A DNA stretch of 64,000 nt from Candidatus Sumerlaeaceae bacterium. GTDB taxonomy: Bacteria > Sumerlaeota > Sumerlaeia > Sumerlaeales > Sumerlaeaceae. The stretch covers positions 1 through 64,000 of the forward strand of contig JAIBAT010000108.1 of the NCBI GenBank assembly GCA_019695055.1. Direction: 5' to 3'. The translations under genes and the position numbers were made by a program. Positions 27,482-36,489 of this stretch are shown in pieces (within the stretch, counting starts at the first letter, position 1; every line of letters begins with the position of its first letter). Below the pieces are notes generated by a model that searched no databases, had not been told where the DNA came from, and saw nothing but the letters and a program-made list of their open reading frames with translations.

Positions 27482-29162
27482 ACCAAACCCGGACATTCCC
27501 GGCCATACTGCCCACGATTCGGTTCGTACTGCCAGCCTGACGGTACTGGCATTCGTCGTGGCCAACCTGGTGGCAAGGGGCCTTTTCGTTGGGCTGAACA
27601 CAGGAGAGTATACCGATGGTATTCTCCAGCTGTCTGTTTTTACCATTCCCGCCGGTCTGTATCCGCCGTTGTACGGGGCGCTCGCGTGGTGGGTTTCACA
27701 GCTGGGGATTGACCTGGTCATTGCAGGGCGGGTGGTAAGTATTATTGCGGCATCGCTGACTGTAATTCCCGTTTATGCCATGACGCGGCGGGCATTTGGC
27801 GAAAGTGCCGCACGTTTCTCCGCGGTCTTCTTTACGATATCCCCAATTGTCTGGCGCTGGTCCCTTCGCGCCATGACGGATTCCCTGTTCCTTTGCGCTG
27901 GGACATTTGCCATCCATTTCATGATGTGCTCGGGGGAGAACCGTGACTCGCGAAAGCGCGCGGATCGATTTCTGGCCCTTGCCTCCCTCCTCACTGCGGC
28001 CAGCGCACTCACGCGCTATCAGGGGGCATTCCTCGGTTTGCTTCTTGTCATTCCGCTCTTCCAATTTGTACGGAATTACCGTTCGCTTCCATGGCGCTCC
28101 GTATTGGCATCAATGGCATGGGTGGCCTTGCCGCTGTGGATAAAGACCAACGGCTTTGTCCACACATCGCAATTCGAAAGCCGTACGGCAGGGCAGTGGC
28201 TGGCGACATTGTTGGCTTATTGGAATCTTGCTGAGAGTTTTGTCCTGATTTCTCCCTATTACTTTGCCTACCCGATTTTTGCGTGCTTCCTAATCGGACT
28301 ATTTCGTGTTCGGAGCACGGCGCGCGTATGCATGAAGCCGTTTCTCGCGTATTGGGGGATATGGGCACTGGTGCTGCTGGTCCTGCAGTCCCTTTTCGGT
28401 TCATTCCAGTATCGTTACATGATGCCGCTATTGCCGGCGGTGCTGGTGCTCGCAGGCGGGGGAGCGGCTTGGTTCGAGGCGGATTGCCTTGCCCGTGGGC
28501 GGCGGTGGATGTTTTCGGCCCTTTTCGCGGTTGGCTTGCTTTACACACTGCTCATGGCCGTGCTTGTGGTTGTGAAGCAGCACGAGGCTTTTGGCGATCA
28601 GCGTAGAGCCGCGCTGTTTGTGCGTGAGCAATTCCCCGGCGCCAGGAACGTCTACTCCAATGAGCGTTACGGTGAGTTCCTGCAATTGGGGTGCGTGAAG
28701 CTGTCCTACTGGCGGGGAGCCAGGGTGGAACCGCTGTGGGATTTTCTTCCGCCCAAACCGGGCTTGGCGCCAAGGGCTTATTTCCCGAACGGATCGCTGG
28801 TGATTCTCGGCACGGCCTACGGTGAGGAGCACGTCGACAGCATTTTGTCTGAACTGAATTACTTCTATCATATCCGTCACGTGGCGGCATTCAGTTCCAT
28901 GCTCTATCCGCTGCACGATGACATCATGATGAATGGCATGTTCAGCCAGAACCCGATGGGTTGGGTGATGCGATATGCCGCGCAACTGTTTTCCACGACG
29001 ATCTACGTTGTGGATAGCCGTCGCACAGATGAGGAGATCCAGGCCCTCATCAACAGGCAGCTGGGGCCTCCTGGAACCAAGCCGGTTTCCGATGGCCGGG
29101 GCGGACTGATGGTGGACGGCAGTGGCTTGACGACTGCGACTGCAACCAGGGCAAGGCCATGA
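27444..29162 (+). CDS. GT-C-type glycosyltransferase, family 39/ArnT-like
   Basis: 572 residues with about a dozen hydrophobic helices and a periplasmic C-terminal part (about 380-560). The first outer loop has GEYTDGILQLSV, an Asp position typical of GT-C active sites, followed by YPPLYGALAWW and a RWSLRAMTDSLF block that resembles the ArnT/PMT second motif. ALTRYQGAFLG is another family block. The start codon lies inside tyrA (38-base overlap), and the stop overlaps the next start (ATGA), so expression is coupled from tyrA onwards. Sugar and acceptor are unknown. Confidence 0.8.
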   Translation: MPASTAVSLTTTEPNPDIPGHTAHDSVRTASLTVLAFVVANLVARGLFVGLNTGEYTDGILQLSVFTIPAGLYPPLYGALAWWVSQLGIDLVIAGRVVSIIAASLTVIPVYAMTRRAFGESAARFSAVFFTISPIVWRWSLRAMTDSLFLCAGTFAIHFMMCSGENRDSRKRADRFLALASLLTAASALTRYQGAFLGLLLVIPLFQFVRNYRSLPWRSVLASMAWVALPLWIKTNGFVHTSQFESRTAGQWLATLLAYWNLAESFVLISPYYFAYPIFACFLIGLFRVRSTARVCMKPFLAYWGIWALVLLVLQSLFGSFQYRYMMPLLPAVLVLAGGGAAWFEADCLARGRRWMFSALFAVGLLYTLLMAVLVVVKQHEAFGDQRRAALFVREQFPGARNVYSNERYGEFLQLGCVKLSYWRGARVEPLWDFLPPKPGLAPRAYFPNGSLVILGTAYGEEHVDSILSELNYFYHIRHVAAFSSMLYPLHDDIMMNGMFSQNPMGWVMRYAAQLFSTTIYVVDSRRTDEEIQALINRQLGPPGTKPVSDGRGGLMVDGSGLTTATATRARP

Positions 29163-31069
29163 CTCGCCGCAGACATGGCAGAACGCCCAATGTCCCATCG
29201 GCCGTACCAGAGCCGGTCGTGGAGATGCCTGCTGACCCAGTCCCGCTCCCGGTCCTGCCGGCGATGCCGGCGGTGATCGTGGGAATACTCGCGTTCTTTG
29301 TCTACCTGCGCACCATGGCACCCTCCATGCATTTTGGCGACGGCCTTGAGTTTGCCTCGGCGGCCAAGGTCCTGGGGATCCCCCATCCTACCGGATATCC
29401 CCTGTACATGATCTTGCTGAAGCTTTTTACGTTCATTCCGATCGGTGAGGTGATAACCCGGACGACCCTGTTTTCCGTGGTGTGTTCCGCGGTTTCGGCG
29501 GGGCTATCGACACTGATTCTTCGCGATGTGCTTCAACGGGTTTTTCGGGACTTCTTGGAGAAGGCTGTCCTCGTTGCCTCCGCGGCTTTTGGGCTGGGGG
29601 GGGCGTTGCTGGAACTGCACTGGCAAAATGCGACACTGACGGAACTCAACGCGCTCCATTTTCTGTTGGTACTGTGTTTTCTTAGGGCTGCGCAACGGTT
29701 TGTGGAAACAGGGGAGCGCCGCTTTTTGATTCTTGTCTCCCTTGTCCTTGGTCTTGGAATTGCCCACCACCGCATGAGTGTCTTCCTGGGGCTACCTTTT
29801 CTCCTTTTATGGGTCAAGGCAGCGCAGAGAATGGGAATGCGAGACCTTCGCGGAGCGATGTGGCGGTCCGCACTATGCCTGTTGGCGGGTCTCTCGCTTT
29901 ACCTGTACCTGCCGCTGCGGGCCATGCAGCGGCCGGCTGTGAACTGGGGCGACGCCTCCTCTTTCGGGCGCTTTTACCGGCATGTGCGGGCGGAGGAATA
30001 TCTGAAGTTCCGGTTTCTCATGGCTTTGCCGGATCGCCCGTTCAACGCCGGCACGTATCCAATTTTCGCAGAAAAATCTGCCGCCATGCTTTTGACGGAC
30101 TTTGTGGGCCAGGTTTATCCTGTCCAAACCTTCCCGGAATTGCGTGAGGACTTTGGTCGCAATTTCAACCTGGCCCGGATTTTTGCGCCGGACCATGCGT
30201 TGAAACGGCCCAATCCCTCGCCGCCCTGGGCACTGGATAAGGCATATCCGATTGTGGCCGTCCTGCTTCTTGGGCTGACGATTTTTGGGGGGCGGGTATG
30301 GGTGAAAGGGGACAGGTTCTGCTTCTGGCTGGGTGCACTGGTCTCGGGCCAGCACATCCTGTTCGTCTTTCTTTACAACATATTGGATATATCGGACTAT
30401 TTCCTGGTTCCATTCTGGTTTGGATGGATCTGTGGCTCGGTTGGCATACTTGCCATGGCTCGCTGGGTGAGTGTCAGGATTTCCGCGGGGGGCTTGGCCC
30501 GTCGGCCTGAGTGGGCTTACGCTCTTATCGCGCTACCGATCATTATGGGCACCTCAAAATGGCGGCAATGTGACCGTAGCCGGGACAATGAGGCCGAGAG
30601 GTTGACCTACCACATACTGCCGGAAGACAAGAAGGTCATGCCGGAAGGCTCGATCCTTCTGACCGGTGGCGACCCGGATGTTTATACATCCTGGTATCGG
30701 CAGATTGCCCGTGGAGAACGAACGGATGTCCTCGTGTTCGGGTCAAACTTTGTGGCCACGCCCTGGTACAGCACCATTTTTACTCCTGAGCAGGTTGCGA
30801 AGTATGACCTGAAGTTTGCTCCCACGACCGCCTACGACCATCGCCAGTTTGTGCGGCAAGTCCTCGACGGCGTGGTTGACAGGAACATAGGCAGGTACCC
30901 CATTTTTACCACGATCACAGACGCGTATGTGCTCCAGGAGATTAACAAGTATTACGGATTGGGAGTTGTAAGCGCCATAAACGTGAAAGGCATGATTCCC
31001 ACAGTGGACGAGTCCACTGTAACCCTGCTTCGAATTCTTCCGCGCACCCCCAAGGAGGCGGCCAAGTGA
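29159..31069 (+). CDS. DUF2723 / TMEM260-like membrane protein (probable O-glycosyltransferase)
   Basis: 636 residues. After a proline-rich cytoplasmic leader and the first helix comes FGDGLEFASAAKVLGIPHPTGYPLYMIL. This is the DUF2723 signature: D-G-x-EF in loop 1 and HP-x-GYP-L before helix 2. The human member TMEM260 is a protein O-mannosyltransferase, and bacterial members are considered GT-C enzymes. A soluble C-terminal domain (about 460-630) holds GGDPDVYTSWYRQ and RTDVLVFGSNF. Its ATG overlaps the upstream stop (ATGA), and its stop overlaps the LegB-like ATG (TGATG). Confidence 0.88.
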   Translation: MTRRRHGRTPNVPSAVPEPVVEMPADPVPLPVLPAMPAVIVGILAFFVYLRTMAPSMHFGDGLEFASAAKVLGIPHPTGYPLYMILLKLFTFIPIGEVITRTTLFSVVCSAVSAGLSTLILRDVLQRVFRDFLEKAVLVASAAFGLGGALLELHWQNATLTELNALHFLLVLCFLRAAQRFVETGERRFLILVSLVLGLGIAHHRMSVFLGLPFLLLWVKAAQRMGMRDLRGAMWRSALCLLAGLSLYLYLPLRAMQRPAVNWGDASSFGRFYRHVRAEEYLKFRFLMALPDRPFNAGTYPIFAEKSAAMLLTDFVGQVYPVQTFPELREDFGRNFNLARIFAPDHALKRPNPSPPWALDKAYPIVAVLLLGLTIFGGRVWVKGDRFCFWLGALVSGQHILFVFLYNILDISDYFLVPFWFGWICGSVGILAMARWVSVRISAGGLARRPEWAYALIALPIIMGTSKWRQCDRSRDNEAERLTYHILPEDKKVMPEGSILLTGGDPDVYTSWYRQIARGERTDVLVFGSNFVATPWYSTIFTPEQVAKYDLKFAPTTAYDHRQFVRQVLDGVVDRNIGRYPIFTTITDAYVLQEINKYYGLGVVSAINVKGMIPTVDESTVTLLRILPRTPKEAAK

Positions 31070-32061
31070 TGGATTTCTATCGCAACAAAAATGTGGTGGT
31101 GACCGGTGCCGGCGGGTTCATCGGCAGTCACCTTGTCGAGCGCCTGCTGGAACTGGGGGCAAATGTGACGGCCTTTGTCCATTACAATGCGGCGGGCACG
31201 CGGGGACTTATTGATCGTCTGCCGATCCAGGACCAGAACAGGATTCGCTTTGTGGCTGGTGACCTTGCCGAGCAGGACGCGTTGGACGAGGCCTTCGAGG
31301 GGCAGGTTGTGGCTTTCCATCTCGCGGCCATCATTGCGATCCCGTTCTCCTACATGCGCCCGGCCCAGACGGTGAACAACAACCTGCAAACGACCCTGAA
31401 TGTGCTTGGCGCGGTTGGCCGACACAAGGTGAAGCGCCTTGTACACACCAGCAGCAGCGAGGTTTACGGCACGGCCCAGCGGGTTCCGATTGACGAGACG
31501 CATCCGCAGGAAGCCCAGTCGCCCTATGCCGCCAGCAAAATCGCTTGCGACAAACTTGCCCAAAGCTACCATCTGTCGTTCAACCTGCCTGTGGCAACCG
31601 TTCGGCCTTTTAACACTTACGGGCCACGACAGTCTGCCCGTGCAATTATCCCGACAATCATCGCACAAGCGCTGACCAGAAAACAAGTGTATCTTGGTGC
31701 TATGCACCCGACTCGCGACCTCAACTTTGTTACGGATACCGTAGATGGATTCCTGCGAGTTGGGTGCACGCCAGGGATCGAGGGGCGCACCTACAATTTC
31801 GGCTCAGGGAAGGAAATCTCCATCGGGGAGTTGGCTGATCGAATCATCAAGATTGTTGGCGGCGATATCCCAGTGACCTTCGACCCGACCCGCATACGTC
31901 CCAATGCCAGCGAGGTGGGAAGATTGATTGCCGACAGTTCCCGGGCACGCGCGGATCTTGGTTGGGAACCGTGCGTTTCCTTGGATGAGGGCCTGAAGAA
32001 AACAGTCGATTGGGTGGGGCAAAATCTCGGGGCCTACCGCCCGGATAACTATCAGGTCTAA
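31069..32061 (+). CDS. NAD-dependent sugar 4,6-dehydratase, LegB-like
   Basis: 330 residues, extended SDR family. GAGGFIGSH binds NAD, SSSEVYGTAQRVPIDE and YAASKIACDK carry the catalytic Ser/Thr and Tyr-x3-Lys, and FNTYGPRQSARAIIPTII and PTRDLNFVTDTV match proteins annotated as UDP- or GDP-GlcNAc 4,6-dehydratase LegB. LegB starts synthesis of legionaminic-acid-type nonulosonic sugars and related dideoxy sugars. legC/legI-like partners are not in the window, so the end product is open. AAGGAGG lies 10 bases before ATG 31069; a GTG at 31066 is also possible. Confidence 0.85.
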   Translation: MDFYRNKNVVVTGAGGFIGSHLVERLLELGANVTAFVHYNAAGTRGLIDRLPIQDQNRIRFVAGDLAEQDALDEAFEGQVVAFHLAAIIAIPFSYMRPAQTVNNNLQTTLNVLGAVGRHKVKRLVHTSSSEVYGTAQRVPIDETHPQEAQSPYAASKIACDKLAQSYHLSFNLPVATVRPFNTYGPRQSARAIIPTIIAQALTRKQVYLGAMHPTRDLNFVTDTVDGFLRVGCTPGIEGRTYNFGSGKEISIGELADRIIKIVGGDIPVTFDPTRIRPNASEVGRLIADSSRARADLGWEPCVSLDEGLKKTVDWVGQNLGAYRPDNYQV

Positions 32062-32072
32062 ACCCAGTGTCC

Positions 32073-32780
32073 ATGCCACGCGCGCTCATTATGGCTGGGG
32101 GAGAGGGAAAACGGCTGAGGCCGTTTACCAACTCCATTCCCAAGCCGCTGCTGCCCATTGGCCGCAAGCCGGTGGCACAGATCATTGTGGAGCGCCTGCG
32201 GGACTGCGGAATCACCACCCTTACCATGTCTCTGGAATATGCGGCCGACCTGGTTCGGGCCTACTTCCAGGATGGTCGCCAATTCGGTGTCACCATCAGT
32301 TACTTTCAGGAGCCGCGCAAGATGGGGACGGCTGGCTGCATGGCGCACATCGCGGAACTGCGCGAAGGCCCGTTTCTTGTCACCAACGGAGACATCCTCA
32401 CCGACCTCGACTATCTCGGCCTGCTCGAATCACACATCAAGAGCGGGGCCCTGCTGACTGTAGCCACGCGTCGCGAGCAAATTGCGATTCCCTACGGCGT
32501 GCTTCAACTTTCAGATGGACGCATTACGGGCGTTGAGGAAAAGCCGAAATTTGATTACACGCTGAACGCCGGTGTGTACGCGGTGTCGCCAGCCGCCTTG
32601 GACCTCATCCCTAAGGATCGAGCCTTTGACATGACCGACCTGGTCAATGGGGTCATCGCCAGCGGCGGGGTGGTAAAGGCCAGGGAGATCGAAGGGCTTT
32701 GGTTTGATCTCGCTCACATCGAGGACTTTGAGAAAGCCGCAGCCAGACTCCAACAAACCAATCCCGAATTGCTATTGTGA
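32073..32780 (+). CDS. Sugar-phosphate nucleotidyltransferase
   Basis: About 235 residues of the NTP_transferase fold. The N-terminal GGEGKRLRPFTNSIPKPLLPIG contains the nucleotide loop G-x-G-x-RL-x-P-x-T and the KP lysine. VTNGDILTDLDY carries the metal Asp and FDLAHIEDFE lies near the C-terminus. Homologues make NDP-sugars; short versions near LegB-like genes resemble the GDP/CMP-sugar-forming PtmE/LegF neighbourhood enzymes but also mannose-1-phosphate guanylyltransferases. Base and sugar cannot be settled from sequence. It closes the rightward run that begins at hisC and overlaps the convergent ABC permease by 9 bases. Confidence 0.85.
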   Translation: MPRALIMAGGEGKRLRPFTNSIPKPLLPIGRKPVAQIIVERLRDCGITTLTMSLEYAADLVRAYFQDGRQFGVTISYFQEPRKMGTAGCMAHIAELREGPFLVTNGDILTDLDYLGLLESHIKSGALLTVATRREQIAIPYGVLQLSDGRITGVEEKPKFDYTLNAGVYAVSPAALDLIPKDRAFDMTDLVNGVIASGGVVKAREIEGLWFDLAHIEDFEKAAARLQQTNPELLL

Positions 32781-33566
32781 CCTCGCCGGGTCGTCGCCAA
32801 GGTATTCCTTGCGGTGAAGCAGTGCCCAAGCAAACCCCAGACACACGACAATCACAACACTAATAGCGGTGATCGCCTGGGCGTCAGTGGTGGTGGATTC
32901 CGCGAGGAAACTGGTAAATTGGTTTTTGGGTTCGATGGACGGTCCCTGGCTTTTAAGGACCATGATGAAATGTCGTATGCTGGTCATCTTTAGGTAGCCG
33001 GGCAAATAGTTGACGATATTGTCCCACGCAAAGATGTAAACCAATCCGATTCCTAATGGCTTTTTGACTAGGGCGGCAAGGAAGAATCCAAGTGCTCCGT
33101 ATGCAGCCGCTCCTCCGCCCAATCCGAGAAGATCCCATGCCAATGCCTGAAGCTCGCTCTGAACTGTCAGACTGGAGCGTCCCGCATAGAGCACAAGGAA
33201 CACACCAAGCAGCGCCGCCAACAGCAGAAGCACTTGCCAGAAGAAGACCGCGACAAGCTTTGAGGCCAACACCGCCATCCGGCCTGTCGGTCGCGTCCAA
33301 AGGTAGACAAGGGTCTTGCCTTCGACTTCGTCGCTGATCACCGCTCCACCCCAGAAAATCGCGACAAACGGGACCAGAATTGCCGTAAACAGGGTCATAA
33401 CAAGCTGCCCGTAAATGAACGCTGGCGGGGAGCCGCTGAAAAGTCGTGGTGGCAGTGCTACAAGCGCGGGCAATAATACCACGATGACGCTGAGCCACTT
33501 GCGTCTGGTCGCGAATACCTGATGGGTTCCCAATGTCCAGCCGGCGGATAGGGCGTTTGTAATCAT
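32772..33566 (-). CDS. ABC-2-type exporter permease (module B)
   Basis: 264 residues with about six hydrophobic helices (for example KWLSVIVVLLPALVALP). It contains EVEGKTLVYLWTRPTGRMAVLASKLV, the amphipathic block between helices 2 and 3 that is typical of ABC-2 permeases of the NatB/GldF kind. It lies directly behind its ATPase: the upstream stop (33567-33569) abuts its ATG. The substrate is unknown. It is the last gene of a four-gene operon. Confidence 0.8.
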   Translation of the reverse strand: MITNALSAGWTLGTHQVFATRRKWLSVIVVLLPALVALPPRLFSGSPPAFIYGQLVMTLFTAILVPFVAIFWGGAVISDEVEGKTLVYLWTRPTGRMAVLASKLVAVFFWQVLLLLAALLGVFLVLYAGRSSLTVQSELQALAWDLLGLGGGAAAYGALGFFLAALVKKPLGIGLVYIFAWDNIVNYLPGYLKMTSIRHFIMVLKSQGPSIEPKNQFTSFLAESTTTDAQAITAISVVIVVCLGFAWALLHRKEYLGDDPARSQ

Positions 33567-34520
33567 CTATTCCTTCACCAGGTAGGAGAATACGGCATCA
33601 AGGTTATCATCCAGAGCGGTTAGGCCATCCACGGAGTACTTCCGCTCGACCACGCCGGTCTGTAGAGTCTCGTATACGGACTCGGGCCGATTGGAGCGCA
33701 CCACCACAGAATTATCGTCCTCCGCGTAGGAGAGCGAGGATACAGTTTCCATGGCAGCCAGCTCTGCGCCCACGCGGTGGCGATCGGGTGTTTCGACCCG
33801 GAGGGTCAGGGGCTGGTTTTCAATCAGCGCGCGGATGTCCTCAATCTGTCCCTCGGCAAGAATTCGTCCGTGGTGAATCAGGGCTATCTGCTGCGTAAGG
33901 TTCTCGATTTCGTGAAGGATGTGGCTGGATACCAGGACCGTCTTGCCTGATCTCCCAAGTTCCTTGAATAGCGTCAGCATCTCGTGACGTCCCATGGGGT
34001 CCAGTCCGTTCAGCGGCTCATCGAGAATGAGTATGTTTGGGTCATGGATGAGGGCGGCCGCCAGCTTGGTGCGCTGGCGCATTCCCTTGGAGTAGCCTCG
34101 AATCTTTCGCTTCATGTGAGCCGCCATGCTGACACGGGCCAGACTTTCCTCGGCGCGGCGACGGCTTTCGGCCGCAGAGTACCCTGCCATTCTCCCCATC
34201 AGGATCACAAACTGCTGGGCGTTCATCTCTTCGTAAAAGGAATCCGTGTCCGGGCAGTAACCCATCTCGCGAAAGACAGTCGAGTCGTTCCACGGGTTCT
34301 TTCCGGCGACCTGCATGGTACCTGTATCCGGGCGCAATTGGCCGGTCATAAGCTTCATCATCGTGGACTTTCCCGCGCCATTTGGGCCCAGCAATCCGGT
34401 AACGCCCGGCCCAATTCCGAGCGTTACCTGGTTGATTCCGATGACGTCCTTGTACCACTTGCTGACGTGGGAAAATTGGATCACGTCGTCTGGTTTCAGA
34501 TCAGGCACCAGCGTGCTCAC
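33567..34520 (-). CDS. ABC transporter ATP-binding protein (module B)
   Basis: 317 residues. Walker A GPNGAGKS, signature YSKGMRQR, Walker B ILILDEPLNGLDP and the H-loop SSHILHE are intact. The C-terminal extension of about 90 residues follows the DrrA/NatA/CcmA-like pattern. I start it at GTG 34520: GGAGG lies 7 bases upstream and the GTGA overlaps the previous stop by four bases. The longer frame would begin inside the upstream gene. It energises the permease just downstream. Confidence 0.92.
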   Translation of the reverse strand: MSTLVPDLKPDDVIQFSHVSKWYKDVIGINQVTLGIGPGVTGLLGPNGAGKSTMMKLMTGQLRPDTGTMQVAGKNPWNDSTVFREMGYCPDTDSFYEEMNAQQFVILMGRMAGYSAAESRRRAEESLARVSMAAHMKRKIRGYSKGMRQRTKLAAALIHDPNILILDEPLNGLDPMGRHEMLTLFKELGRSGKTVLVSSHILHEIENLTQQIALIHHGRILAEGQIEDIRALIENQPLTLRVETPDRHRVGAELAAMETVSSLSYAEDDNSVVVRSNRPESVYETLQTGVVERKYSVDGLTALDDNLDAVFSYLVKE

Positions 34521-35434
34521 TTTACGACCTCCACGACCCGGAGGTTTCGGCGGATGATCCAAAGAAACACCAAAAGCCATCCCGCCAGAGCAGGGGCTGC
34601 CAACTGCCAGGGGACCGAAAGAATTTCCCGGGCATATCGGCTGGAGAGCCGGTTTGGGTGCATGAGCGTAATCATGACCTCTGTCATGCTCGCGGCAGGC
34701 GACAGGGCCGCCCAGTTGGGCTTCCGGAAGGCCCCGGCAAGCATGGGGCCCAACATGGTACTTAGGAGCCAGAAAGCTATGTATATAATGGACGCCACAC
34801 GGGGATTATTTGTCATGGAGGAGAAGGCCGCCATGGAAAGCGCCGACAGCAGGCAAACCAGGAGAATGACAAACAGTGCGATGAAAACCAGCGGCAGTTG
34901 GGTAAGGCCCTCCTGCAATGTGCAAAAATAGGCAGTGAACTGCACATAAATGATAATCACAGCGAGCGAAAGCCCGGCGACGGGGACAATGGCCAGGCCC
35001 AGAACCTTCCCGATGATGTAATCCTTCATGGTAAGCGGCCTTGAGAAATACAGTGGCAATGCGGTGTTGCGCCGGTCCGACGCAATGCAGGCCGAACCGG
35101 CCATGATGAGCAACCAAATTACCGCCGACTCACCGCGAAGGAAATCAAAGAGAAGTGTGTTAATGTTATACTTCTTGCCAAAAAGCGGCACCTGCGACGC
35201 CTGCGCAATTTCCTGGGCCTGCTCAATCCGGTCGGGAGCAACGTCCTTGATCTTCGCGGTCACGAAGAACATGACACTAACGGCCAGAACGGGTAGCAAG
35301 ATCCCACCAATCAGAAAACGAGCGAGCTTGGACTTGTAAATTGGCTGCATGGTGTTACGCGCAACGGGCCACCACAATGCCGCGAAGCTGCGCGGGCCTT
35401 CGTAGTGCCGAAACGTTTGGTCATAGATGGGCAT
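34517..35434 (-). CDS. ABC-2-type exporter permease (module A)
   Basis: 305 residues from ATG 35434, which has GGGGAGC 7 bases upstream and overlaps the preceding ATPase gene by 14 bases. Several helices, with a large extracytoplasmic segment after the first (KDVAPDRIEQAQEIAQ), and the ABC-2 block DRRNTALPLYFSRPLTMKDYIIGKVLG. The short N-terminal MPIYDQTFRHYEGPR is typical of permeases annotated in planctomycete-like bacteria. The exported substrate is unknown. Confidence 0.82.
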   Translation of the reverse strand: MPIYDQTFRHYEGPRSFAALWWPVARNTMQPIYKSKLARFLIGGILLPVLAVSVMFFVTAKIKDVAPDRIEQAQEIAQASQVPLFGKKYNINTLLFDFLRGESAVIWLLIMAGSACIASDRRNTALPLYFSRPLTMKDYIIGKVLGLAIVPVAGLSLAVIIIYVQFTAYFCTLQEGLTQLPLVFIALFVILLVCLLSALSMAAFSSMTNNPRVASIIYIAFWLLSTMLGPMLAGAFRKPNWAALSPAASMTEVMITLMHPNRLSSRYAREILSVPWQLAAPALAGWLLVFLWIIRRNLRVVEVVK

Positions 35435-36353
35435 TGCCAAGCTCCCCGACGGCTTCGATGAACAAGTCTTCCAATTTCTCAGTCCGCCGCTCCAGCCTCT
35501 GAACCACGCATCCCGACCGGGCTGCGGCCTGGAAAATATCGGCCGCGCTGTTGCCATCGGGTATCTTGACCAGCAGTTCCTTGCTGCTCTCCTCCGTGTC
35601 GTGAACCTCCAACCCGGCTTGTTGGGCAGCTTTACGAAATGCCGGCACCGGACCGCGAATTCGAACCGAAAAGAGCATCGGTCCCTTTGCCTTCTGCTGG
35701 TCAGTCATTCGCTTGGCAACCACACGCCCATTTCCGAGCACGATGATTTCCCGCGCGACAGTTTCCACGTCCTTGAGGAGATGGCTGCAAAGGATCACGC
35801 TGATGCCCTTGTTGCGGGAAAGGTCGTCCACCAGTTCCAGCATTTCCTCGCGTCCCTGAGGGTCCATCCCATTGGTCGGCTCATCCAGCAGCACCAGCGC
35901 AGGGTCATGGACGATAGCCTGGGCAAGCTTGGCCCTCTGCTTCATACCCGTGGAGTACGTCTCAAGGTTTCGATATCGCGACTCACCCAGCCCAACATAT
36001 TGCAACACCTCGTGAGCGCGCTCAATGCTCGCGGATCGCGGCAACCCGGAAAGCTCGCCCATGTACGCTACAAAATTGACCGCGTTGATTCCCTGGATGA
36101 GGGCCTCGACCTCGGGCATATAACCCACCCGCCCACGCACCAACCTCGCGGACTGGGGGAGAGGCAGGCCAAAAACCTGCGCGGAGCCGGAAATGGGTGG
36201 TAGGAATCCCAACAGGGTTTTCAGTAATGTGGATTTACCTGCGCCATTCGGACCAAGCAGCCCAACTGCGCCCCCGTCGAACGTCAAAGATACGTCATGC
36301 AGAACGGTTTTCGCACCATAACCAGCATTGAGGTTCTGGGTCTCAATTAGCAA
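35421..36353 (-). CDS. ABC transporter ATP-binding protein (module A)
   Basis: 310 residues with Walker A GPNGAGKS, signature YSTGMKQR, Walker B LVLLDEPTNGMDP and CSHLLKD as H-loop. The C-terminal extension (about 220-310) resembles CcmA/NatA-like exporters. The start is TTG 36353, with ACGGAG about 10 bases upstream; no ATG in frame retains the N-terminal strand (IETQNLNAGYG). First gene of the ATPase-permease-ATPase-permease operon. Confidence 0.92.
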   Translation of the reverse strand: MLIETQNLNAGYGAKTVLHDVSLTFDGGAVGLLGPNGAGKSTLLKTLLGFLPPISGSAQVFGLPLPQSARLVRGRVGYMPEVEALIQGINAVNFVAYMGELSGLPRSASIERAHEVLQYVGLGESRYRNLETYSTGMKQRAKLAQAIVHDPALVLLDEPTNGMDPQGREEMLELVDDLSRNKGISVILCSHLLKDVETVAREIIVLGNGRVVAKRMTDQQKAKGPMLFSVRIRGPVPAFRKAAQQAGLEVHDTEESSKELLVKIPDGNSAADIFQAAARSGCVVQRLERRTEKLEDLFIEAVGELGNAHL

Positions 36354-36489
36354 GGCCGCGAGACTCCGTTCTTGATGATTGGCGGAAATGCATATCTCAA
36401 ACTTTTACAAATCGGATTTGGGAACGGCACTGCAATATCTGCAAGGGCAATTTCCGCTCTGAAAACAAGAGACCTTCCCAAGTCGGAAT

